Shown here piece by piece: positions 55,165-64,000 of a DNA stretch of 64,000 nucleotides (its first letter is position 1; every line of letters begins with the position of its first letter). The notes under the pieces are model-generated. The model was not told the DNA's origin and ran no database searches. It worked only from the letters and a program-made list of their open reading frames with translations. The stretch covers positions 62,001 to 126,000 of the forward strand of contig JAPDRN010000073.1 in assembly GCA_030247855.1 (NCBI GenBank), written 5' to 3'. A program made the translations under genes and the position numbers. The DNA is from Knufia peltigerae (taxonomy: Eukaryota > Ascomycota > Eurotiomycetes > Chaetothyriales > Trichomeriaceae).

Positions 55165-56939
55165 ATGGCACCTCAAAGGTCTCAGGACGACGTTCATATT
55201 GAGGATCTTCCTCGAAAACTCACTCTCTACAACTACAAATGTGTAGCCTTTGCGGCTGTCGGCTCCATCATCTATGGGTACTGCTTGTCTGCAGTGGCAA
55301 CAACATTGGTGAGTATCATGGGCCTAGATGAGAGCTCTCGTGCTGATAGCTATAGGGTCAACCTAGCTTCTACACGTATATGAACCTGCAAACGGACGAA
55401 TCAGTCGACAAGTCTGCCTACGATTACATGGTTGTTATCCAAGGCTTAAGCACTTCCTTGTCGCAAGCTGGAGGGTTCTTTGGATGTTTCTTCAATTCGT
55501 GGACAGCAGACAGATTCGGCCGCCTCAGGTCGTTTCAAATCGCTAGCCTCATTGTCATCGTCGGGGGTGCCCTCACGGCGGGATCGATAAACATTCCCAT
55601 GTTCCTCTTCTTTCGGTTCTTCGCCGGGTTTGGTGTCGGCATGATTTTGGTTCTGTTCCCAATGTATGCAGCGGAGCTCTCCCCACCACGAGCACGAGGC
55701 CTTCTTGTCGGTCAACATGGACCTGGTCTTGCCATTGGCTACAACATCGCGGCTGCGGTCAGCTATGGCTGCTACTTTGCAAAGGACGGAAACTTTGCTT
55801 GGCGCTTCCCCCTGGCCCTGCAGTGCCTCTTTCCCGCCATCCTGTTCACCTTTTCGTTCTGGATGCCGGAGAGCCCCCGATGGCTCATTTTGAAGGATAA
55901 CCTTGACGAAGCTCAGAGAATCATCACTCGCATCCACCGGTCTCCCAGTGATGAGGATGACGCGTTCGCGCGCGCCGAGTTTGACCTGATGGTGGCACAA
56001 ATTCAGCTCGAACGGCTAAATAGTGGCGGTGCCGCAACCTCGTTTGTCGGTCGCTGGAAGTATCTCTTCAGCAAGAAGTCATACCTCCATCGATGCGCCC
56101 TTGGCTTTGGGATCATGTTTGGGATCCAGGGCACAGGTGTCTTGGTCATCAACAATTTTCAAATAATCCTTTATCCTGGTCTGGGAGTCGGTGCGGCTCT
56201 CTCGTTGGCGTTGTACTGGGTATACTTGGCTATTGCGTTTATTGGCAACACCACTTCCTCGTTGATAATCGATCGGTTAGGACGAAGAAGATCCCTTCTC
56301 ATTGGTCTCGTGGGGTCTATCAGCGCCCTCATCGGAGAGACGGTCGCTTCGTCGTTTCTCCCGACGACCAACAAAGCCGTTCTTGTCACTGGAGTGTTTT
56401 TCATTTTCTGGTACATCCCTTGGTTTTCTTCCATGGTCGATGCAGTCATGTACATCTACATGTCCGAGATTTGGCCATCCGAGGTTCGATCAGAGGGGAT
56501 TGCATTGTCTGTGTCTGGTACGTCGGCGTGTGTCTGAGGGCACCCGGAAGTGCAGTTCCACCAAACAAAGGGACCTCGATACTGACGGCATTGTTCAATA
56601 GGTCAATGGCTCGCGTCCATTGCGTTTCTACAGGCGTCACCCACGGGATTCGCCAACTGCGGCTGGAAGTTTTACCTACTTTTTGTGTTTTGCACGGCCG
56701 CGATGTGGCTCGTTGTGTATTTCTACTACCCCGAAACCAAAAACATCCCCATGGAGGAGATGGGACGATTGTTTGGTGACGAGGTTGCCGGTACCCTCGA
56801 GGACGAACTCAAACACCATGGTCACGCCGCGCATGAAAAGGCAGCTCAAGCCACAGAACTCGAGGTAGGATATTTTTATTTGTTTCGTCACTCCTCAATA
56901 AGAATATCAAGCTAATATCGGTTGTGGTAGTCCAAGTAA
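55165..56939 (+). CDS. MFS sugar transporter (lactose-permease-like)
   Basis: Exons 55165-55308, 55356-56517, 56602-56864 and 56931-56939 give 525 residues; the last exon adds only Ser-Lys and the stop. Sugar-porter signatures are present: ADRFGRLRSFQ in loop 2-3, FAGFGVGMILVLFPMYAAE, PESPRWLILKD after helix 6, DRLGRRRSL in loop 8-9, EIWPSEVRSEG and the terminal YPETKNIPMEEM. It is a plasma-membrane proton-coupled sugar or sugar-acid importer with 12 helices. With the DapA-type aldolase upstream it may import the substrate of that pathway. Substrate inferred only from family. Confidence 0.93.
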
Positions 56940-57394
56940 CGGTCGAGTGCGCACGAGGTATCGAACGACAACCTGACCAAGCGGTGATTTCTCTGGAGTC
57001 GCAGAATCCCCTTTTCCGTTCCAATTGTGAATAGTCTGACTATCATCACATTCCTGCATATATGGTTCTGGATAGATGGGGATGTTTTAGAAATCTTGTC
57101 CGGCGTTCGTGCGACGATCGAGACGCGAACCTGCCTCGACCATAAAACTGTGCATGGATGACTTAGCTTGCACGAGTAGATAGTTGGTGAAATCTTTCTC
57201 TAATTTGCTGTTCCCGTGTCTTTTGTCATGCACCGACAGAGCCGAACTCGTCTGAATCTTTTTCACATCCACACCTTTTCCTTGCGTCCGTCAATCGTCG
57301 TCCGCCGATACAGAGATACCTGAGATGAATGAATCTCAGCTCCACCCGGTTTTGACGAGAGAGAGAGAGAGAGAGAGAGTGTGTGTGTGTGTCC
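56940..57394. other. Convergent intergenic region with microsatellite
   Basis: 455 bp between two 3' ends. The only structure seen is the GA/GT dinucleotide run listed separately. Confidence 0.55.
57357..57392. repeat. Compound microsatellite (GA)n(GT)n
   Basis: About eleven GA units (57357-57379) followed by seven GT units (57379-57392). It ends 2 bp from the stop codon of the dehydrogenase gene and therefore lies in that gene's 3' UTR. Confidence 0.95.
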
Positions 57395-58857
57395 TCAAAA
57401 CACCAAGACGACTTTCCTCGCTTGCTGCTTCTCAAAAATCTCGTACCCCTTGGCGGCCTCGGAGACTGGCAGTTTGTGCGTGACGAATTCCCTGACCTTG
57501 TCCGCATTCGCAATCAAGACGTCCAACGCATCATTGAAGACTCTTCGCGCGGGGGCTCGACCCATGTTTATACTACGTTCAGGTTAGGGAGTCTCGTGTC
57601 AGCCTTGCTTACTATTTGTTTCCTCTTCCTCTTTCTCCCAATAACACGCACACGATAGGCATGGAAAGATTGTTCCTCTACCGGGGCACCTGCAGATGTG
57701 CGACGACAAAGTGTGCGGTACGGTGTGGGTCTCAACTTACTTTAGATTCTTCGAGTAGGCCTCCAAGGCCGTAAAAGGGACCTCGCCCTGGTGAAAACCG
57801 ATGGACGAAAGGCACCCGGCGGGCCTCACCAGCTCGAATGCCGACTTCAACGCTTTCGCGTTCCCCACGAGCTCGATGACGGCGTCGGCGCCTCGACCGT
57901 CGGTCGCCTCGAGGACTTTTGCCTTGACATCGTCCCGACCGAGCTTGAGGGGAATGGCTCCCCAGCGTTCCGCCTCGGCGAGTCTGTCGTCGACGGCGTC
58001 GACGGCGAACACGGTGCCCACGCCCTTTGTGAGACACGTGAGGATAGAACACAGGCCCACGGGGCCGCAGCCGAGGCAGACAAAGACACACCCCTGAAGT
58101 CTTTGGGCCTCAAACATGCCGCCGTCGTCGGTGCGGGCGTTGATGGCGTCGAGTTCGCGCGTCTGCGTCTCAAAGTACTGTATCGCCCGTGCGGCGCCGT
58201 AGTAGCCCGTCGGAAAAATGTCGCACATCATGATGAGCAGTTCATCCGCGACCGAGGTGGGTGCCGGTTGCAACGTGCCGTCGGCGAAGGGGACGCGCAC
58301 GTACTCTGCCTGTCCGCCGTCGAACCCCAAAGACCCAAAGGATTTGCCGTGGATGCAGCGGTTGGTGTAGCCGTGACGACAAAACCAGCATTCCATGCTA
58401 CGATTGACAATCATCAGCGATCATTGGCATCCTCATCGACACCGGCATACGAGAGAGAGAGAGGAAAAGGAGAAAAGTACATACCATGTGATGGTAAATG
58501 TACAAACTATCTTCTGCCCGACTTGAAACTTTTTGATACTCGATCCAACTTCCTGCACGTGTCCGACGAACTCATGGCCCTGTGAAGTTCAAACCCCGAT
58601 TATCAGCTAGGAGCCAGTCTGGGCAGGAGAAAAATGGTCACTGTCAGCTAGCAAAAACTCACACATATACAATCTGGTTCCATCTTTTGATGACCCCGAT
58701 AAAAATGTAAATCGCTCCCACATATTCCAGCCACCGACACTTTGACAATTGCGTCTGTCGGATCGATGATTTTTGGAATGGCTCGTTTCTCGGTCGCCAT
58801 TTTCCATGGCGCCTTGAATATTACGGCGTCCATCATGGGACCTGTTGTAGAGCCCAT
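57395..58857 (-). CDS. Zinc-containing alcohol dehydrogenase (MDR family)
   Basis: Exons 58663-58857, 58485-58579, 57741-58397 and 57395-57572 give 374 residues. The catalytic zinc site is AGICGSDLHFYRG with GHEFVGHVQEVG restored across the first intron. The structural zinc Cys are in CMECWFCRHGYTNRC. The Rossmann nucleotide fold is CLGCGPVGLCSI, and a terminal VVLVF ends the domain. It oxidises or reduces an alcohol/aldehyde pair with NAD(P); the GSDLHFYRG sequence is typical of glutathione-independent formaldehyde or sorbitol-type dehydrogenases. It shares a 638-bp divergent region with the lactonase-like gene. Exon 3 is locally GC-rich. Confidence 0.92.
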
Positions 58858-59495
58858 GATGTGGTAAAGACTGGAAAGGCCTGGTGTTTTTATTTTCAGA
58901 GACGACTGTGCCTACCTAGTCACGAGTGTCATGATACTTGATACCTAGATGGTCGATGGTAAGGCATAGCGAACGAGACGATTTGGTTAGAGTATTCGTC
59001 CATACTCCTCGTACGCCACTTGGGAGTCAAGTTCGGGAGAGACACCGGCATTGCCGAGGCTGATCAGGCTGAAGATCTCCGCACTCCGCATAAGAGTGAA
59101 AAGATTGAGGGTAGGGACACGGGCAAATGGTGAGGGTTTAGCATAAGCTACGAAGATGACAGCTCGTGCTACCCCAAAGACTCGAATGTGAATTTGATCG
59201 ACCCGCCGAATCTGGTGGGACGTTCCCGTGCGGCGAAGCCCGCATTACCAGAGACAAAGGAACCTGCAAGAAAGAACCCCAACTGCAATCAAACGCCGGT
59301 GGCTTTTGGTGGAGTGTTTTCCCCTCCTCTTTTCTCGGGGGAGGACCACCGGCTTGAATGTGGGTTGCCCCTCGGCTTTGGGAGTGGTACTTTCCACTGG
59401 ATCTCGATACAAAGATCTGGAGATGTTTTGCTAGCGAGTAGTTGTGTATTTCAGCAGGTTGGGAGACTTTTCTGAGAGACAGAGAACATGAAACC
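58858..59495. promoter_or_regulatory. Bidirectional promoter region, dehydrogenase / lactonase
   Basis: 638 bp between divergent starts. No gene or clear motif seen. Confidence 0.5.
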
Positions 59496-60714
59496 ATGGG
59501 GCAATCACTCCTAAACATACCTCCAAGCTCCCATACTTGCCAACTCTCAATCATCAACACAACTTGTGACATCGTCACTCCTCCCTTATGGCTTGTAGAG
59601 CCAAAGATCGAGGGGTATGAGTGGTTGAACTTGCCGACCTACTCGTTCCATATCAAGCATGCTTCCTCAGGGACCGAATTACTCTTCGACCTAGGTGGTC
59701 GCACCGACTGGGAGAATTTCGTGCCCAGCTTGGCCAACTTGATGCGAGAGCGCATGGCTGGTCTGCGGGTGAAGAAGGATGTCATAGATATGCTCCCAGA
59801 CGGCGGCGTTGACATCAACGACGTTCAGGCGGTGGTCTTCAGTCACCATCATTGGGATCATGTCGGCGCTCCCGGTAATCTGCCAAAGAGTGTCCGGTTG
59901 GTCGTCGGGCCTGGATTTCGCGACGCATTCCTACCTGGATACCCGACCAAGCCAGACTCGGAGTTTCACGAGGCAGATTTCGAGGGTCGAGAGGTGGTGG
60001 AAATGTCCTTCACCGACGACTTGAAGATTGGACAGTTCCAAGCACACGACTATTTTGGGGACGGCAGCTTTTATCTTTTGAACGTACCGGGACATGCGAT
60101 CGGGCATATCTCTGGTCTGGTCCGCACCACGCCAGATACCTTTGTCTTCCTGGGAGGTGATGTGTGCCATCATGCAGGAGTCATTAGACCGACAGAGTCG
60201 ATACCACTACCGGATCAGATCCCGGCGGAAGCTGTACTTGATCAGCGAATACCCCGGCCCTGCCCTTGTACGGCCTTCTTGTCGTCTCACCGGGACCAAG
60301 CAAATGGTCACACAGTAAGTTGAGATCCGAGTTCCTTTTTGGTGACACAGCTGATATGATCGACTTCAGACACCCTTCTTGAGAATCACGGGTGGTCCAG
60401 AAAGTTGGTATCGAGAACCTGATCTGGCACGGCAATCGGCACGAGCTTTGGAGGAATTCGACGCCGACCCGAACGTGCTGGTTGTCATTGCCCACGATCC
60501 GGCGTCTCTAGACGTGTTTGATTTCTTTCCCAAGGGTAGCATGAATGATTGGCAGAAGAAGGGTTGGAAGCAGGCATCTCATTGGGGCTTTTTGAGCGAG
60601 TTGCCATACAATGGCAAGACAGTGAGGCCGCCCTTGGCGGATGGATTGTATGATAAAGAAGGGAGGAAGCTTCGAGGATTGGATATTACGGAGCCATTAG
60701 CTGTACATACCTGA
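59496..60714 (+). CDS. Metallo-beta-lactamase-fold lactonase-like hydrolase
   Basis: Exons 59496-60314 and 60370-60714 give 387 residues, starting MGQSLLNIPP. The binuclear metal motif is SHHHWDHVGAPGN (H-x-H-x-D-H). Further ligands lie in VPGHAIGHISG and LGGDVCHH, and a second-half His in VIAHDPASLDVFDF. This resembles AttM/AiiA-type acyl-homoserine lactonases and the fungal lactamases of the benzoxazolinone detoxification cluster. It would hydrolyse a lactone or lactam in the cytosol. The divergent dehydrogenase and the lactone-oxidase-like gene downstream suggest a lactone-processing set. Substrate unknown. Confidence 0.92.
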
Positions 60715-61605
60715 GGAGGCTGTTTCATCTGGAGAGGAGGTATCTGTAAGGAGTATGGAGCTCTCTTACGGAGTCCGGAATTTACCAGTTCTGTGTCCGT
60801 CCTCGTATTCTTGACCTTGTACTCCGTTACCATCGAGAACATACTGAGTTGTCTCCTTTCGTTGTATTCCGGCAGCCAAGAGAGAAATCACGACCCTGGT
60901 CACCAATCTTACTCCCCAGTCTTTATTTACGGGGATGAGGCAAATGAGGTGCCTAAAAATCCCACGTCCCGAACAGCTCGCGTATGCAACAATCAGCCGC
61001 CAACCCATGCCGGAGCGAACCCAACGAAATACGATCCTCATTTCAGTGGCTCCGGCAGTTTGGCGCCGAGTCTCCTCACCTGAGATTGACGTGCTCACGT
61101 TGCCACGCTGGCACGTTATCAACCACTTGTCAAGCGAGGTCGCGGAGAATGAACTTCCCGTTTCTCAACGGGCCCCGATCAACGATCATCGTACCGTGAC
61201 AACGCAGCATCTGCATCTTTGCCTAGCTGAGTATCCGGCAAGACCTCACTGGTCTTTTATAGCCCGTGCCAGTCTCAGCTTGATGCCTCATGTCGCATCA
61301 TGAATGGTAGGTACATTGGTGCCCGCAGCTACTGCACGTTACTTTCCCGGAAATCAACCTCGCGTGTTTGAAAGGCGCAGCTATTCTTCGTATTACAGCA
61401 ACGCACCACATGGATCACCGCTCTTTCGTGTCTGGCCGTCGACCCCTTACGTCGTCATGGGCCCCAGTTATCAAGGCAAAGGCATACGAGTTGCACCGGG
61501 CCGTCATCTTTTGAATTATTCCATTTCTTTTTTTTTCTAGTTCTCTTCTTGGTCATCCCATTTTTCGTTTTGCATGGTAACTAGAAGGTGAAGGTGTGAG
61601 CCGCG
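60715..61605. other. Intergenic region
   Basis: 891 bp without a recognisable gene. A T-run with CTAG and CT-rich sequence (61520-61560) just before the next start is probably its core promoter. Confidence 0.5.
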
Positions 61606-64000
61606 ATGGCTGAAAACTCGGATCAAAATCACTGGCATCACGCTGACACGTCTGTGACGGACTGTATCTTGGGTCTGAGGAAGAATATCGATACCGATGA
61701 GCTGCCAGGTCTCACAAATCTAATTGACGACTGGTTCGATCCAAATGTACCGGTGAACGAGGAACAATTCCTTAGGCGGTTCTTGCATGCATTTAAGCAG
61801 TCGAGCAAAGACTTCGCCTACGAGAAGATTATCGGTGACTACGACGACGAGGTCCAAGGTATATTCAATGATTTTGTCGACGGTAAACTCGATGCTCAGC
61901 AAGCGGCTGAAAAATATCGCCCGTACCAGACGGACAAATTCCCCAAGACGCGTGGTGATTTACGCAAGGGTGGTCTGGAGAGTATTGTGCCGACAGATCT
62001 CAATGAGCCAGTCTCGCTGCTGGCAGCTTTCCCTTCCAGCATTCCTTCACGCATTCGATCCTTGTTGGCCAAAGTCATCCCGGGAGTCAGGAAGCCCAGA
62101 AAGGCTCTGTATGTTCCGGTATGAGCTGCCCATGGGGAGAATCCCAAAGCCCACCGGCGTCAGTGCTGACTTCTATCCAGTCGTTCAAGAACCTTGCCTT
62201 CCAGAATTGGGGCAGGACAGTGAGCAACACTCCGGCATACACATGTGTCCCAAACACGGCCGAAGACGTGTGCGACATTGTCAAGTACGCAAAGAAGCAC
62301 CGGATGGGTGTGCGAGTGTCTGGATTCCGTAAGTCGGCCAGTTTCGGTCCTCGGTCAGTTTCGTGACTTTGACTCATTGGGTTCTTTCCAGGTCACTCAT
62401 GGTCTCCGGTATTCGGACGGTCCCATGACAACAAGAACGGCAACAACGGTGACATTTTGATCTCGTCCTTGGGTCTCGTCGACGCTTCCGTCTTGCCCAA
62501 CTTCACCTCCCTCCCGGGCGACATTTTCGAACCTGGTGCCAAGGACCTCAACTCGATCATCGTCGTGGACAACAGCTACGTCAGAGGACCGAAGCTCGTG
62601 GACGGCAAAAAGTACGTCCGAGTGGGTACTTCTACCACGAATGAACAGTTGAGGCGATGGTGTATCGACACCGGCAAAGTCACTCCTCCTATGAACATCA
62701 TCGAGGTTGAGATCACAATGGGAGGAGCCAACGCACCTATATGGTACGTCACTCTATACATTCTTTGCAGTTTTGTTTCCTTCACCAACACAGCCCTTCT
62801 GATTCGATCGAAGCTAACGTGAACCAGTCATGGAGCTGGAATCAACAATCCCACACTCTCCGATCTCGTTCGTGCAATCGAGTACGTCAACGCGAACGGC
62901 AAACTCTGCAAAGTCGACATGTCCACGCCGGCCATGCTCCGCGCGGCAGCAGGTTGTTTCGGACTCATGGGAGTGGTCACGCACCTTGTCCTCGAGTTCG
63001 ACCCCATGTCTTGTGCCCTCATGGAGCCACGCAAGGTCCCCGTCGTCGAAGCAATCCCTCCACCACCGGACCTCCCGGACTCTGCCATTCCCGGGCCGCT
63101 ACGTCCAAAGCATCCTCTCACTCCTGACCGCAAAGCACAGATCCAACGTGACTTTGAGACCCGTGCCCTCGACACTGATTATGCGGAATGGTTCTGGTTC
63201 CCATACTCGAGCGAAGTCTGGGTGAACTCGTGGCACAAAACATCCGAGCTCTCGGGTGCGTCGAGCTACCCCAGCGACGCAAAGACCATCCTACAGGTCT
63301 TTGGCACCATCGCGGTCAACATTGCGCAGCAGGCTACGTCGCTGCTCAAAGCCACAGAGGCACTCCCAGAAGTCCAAACCAAGGTCCTGACGTGGTTGGC
63401 CATGAAGAATCTTGACGATGTAGGTGAACACGGGAAGAAGATCAAGACATGGTTACCTGACGCCCTCCATTTCCAACGAGGCGTTCAGAACGTGAGGGTG
63501 CGAGATCTCGAAGTTGAATTTCCACTCCAACCCAAAGTCCCAGCTAAAGAGGTTGCTGTCAACGGCGGTGCCAATGGCCACGTCAATGGCAACGCCAACG
63601 GCCATCTATCACATGGGAAAGAGATGGAGACCAAGGTCGACAAGACCGCGGTCGACTTTTCCACGGTCCAACGAGCATGGTGGGACGCCATCATCACGTG
63701 CTACGAGTCCATCGACAAGTGCCCCCAACGCATGCCGCTCGAGATGCGCATCATGTCATCGTCCCAGGTGACGCTGGCGCCCCAACGCGGCCACGCGTAC
63801 GGCACGTGCTCGATCGAGATCCTCACGCTCCATTCCGTGGCCGACGTCTGGCCCGCCTACGCCCAGAAGGTGCTGGACAAGTGGGCCGGCCAGAAAGACC
63901 ACGAGGGGAAGCCGATCCCCGTCCGCCCGCACTGGGCGAAGGAGTGGTACGGGTACACGGTGCGCGGACGCCGGTGGGAGGAGGTCCTCAAGGGCGCGGA
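61606..64000 (+). CDS. FAD-binding lactone oxidase-like oxidoreductase, 3' partial
   Basis: Exons 61606-62118, 62181-62328, 62392-62743 and 62828->64000; 728 residues are visible and the end is beyond the window. Residues 1-170 are an unrecognised, acidic N-terminal extension (DELPGLTNLIDDWFDPNVPV). The FAD PCMH domain follows: FQNWGRTVSNTPAY, VRVSGFRHSWSPVF, KYVRVGTSTTNEQLRRWC and CHGAGINNPTLSDLVRAIEY. The C-terminal part contains WFWFPYSSEVWVNSW and EMRIMSSSQVTLAPQRG, as in D-arabinono-1,4-lactone oxidases. A low-complexity NGxANGHxNG linker lies near residue 590. It probably oxidises a sugar lactone or alcohol with O2 to give peroxide. The extension is unusual. Confidence 0.88.

Noticed and set aside
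1..64000. Secondary-metabolite gene cluster
   Set aside because: P450, MFS and regulators are present, but no polyketide synthase, peptide synthetase, terpene cyclase or prenyltransferase was found, so a degradative role fits better.

Overview
The window is genomic DNA of a filamentous ascomycete (Pezizomycotina). Most genes carry short GT-AG introns of about 40-130 nt, many with CTAAC/CTGAC-type branch points. The content is typical of the group: Zn2Cys6 regulators, P450, MFS, NCS1 and DUF6594 genes. A Eurotiomycete, possibly a Chaetothyrialean black yeast, is my best guess from gene content alone. Exon models were built by hand from splice sites and reading frame. Every complete model sums to a whole number of codons, but no transcript data support them.

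There are three accessory blocks separated by two pairs of conserved genes. Block A (1-23.3 kb) holds a partial Zn2Cys6 regulator, a putative-cyclase-family hydrolase, a P450, a homogentisate-dioxygenase paralogue, a second Zn2Cys6 regulator, two isochorismatase-like hydrolases (one lacking the usual Cys), a twin zinc-module protein, a DUF6594 membrane protein, an alpha/beta hydrolase, an MFS transporter and a purine-cytosine-type NCS1 permease. Together these look like import, hydroxylation, ring opening and amide or ester cleavage of an aromatic or cyclic-amide compound. The first conserved pair is the divergent mRNA-processing genes prp4 and pta1 (25.3-30.1 kb).

Block B (30.3-46.4 kb) is the most striking. 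A fused hydantoinase/oxoprolinase-DUF917 enzyme is divergent from one NCS1 permease. An ACT-domain protein, a second NCS1 permease, a Zn2Cys6 regulator and a predicted secreted amidase follow. This arrangement suggests a hydantoin or thiohydantoin (cyclic ureide) scavenging locus. It is followed by a second conserved pair, a MutL-family gene and the palmitoyltransferase pfa4 (46.7-51.6 kb).

Block C (52.9-64 kb) holds a DHDPS-family aldolase, a sugar-type MFS transporter, a zinc alcohol dehydrogenase, a metallo-beta-lactamase-fold lactonase and a FAD-linked lactone-oxidase-like protein that runs off the window end. These suggest catabolism of a sugar acid, lactone or lactam. No rRNA, tRNA, CRISPR array, transposon or viral element was recognised.
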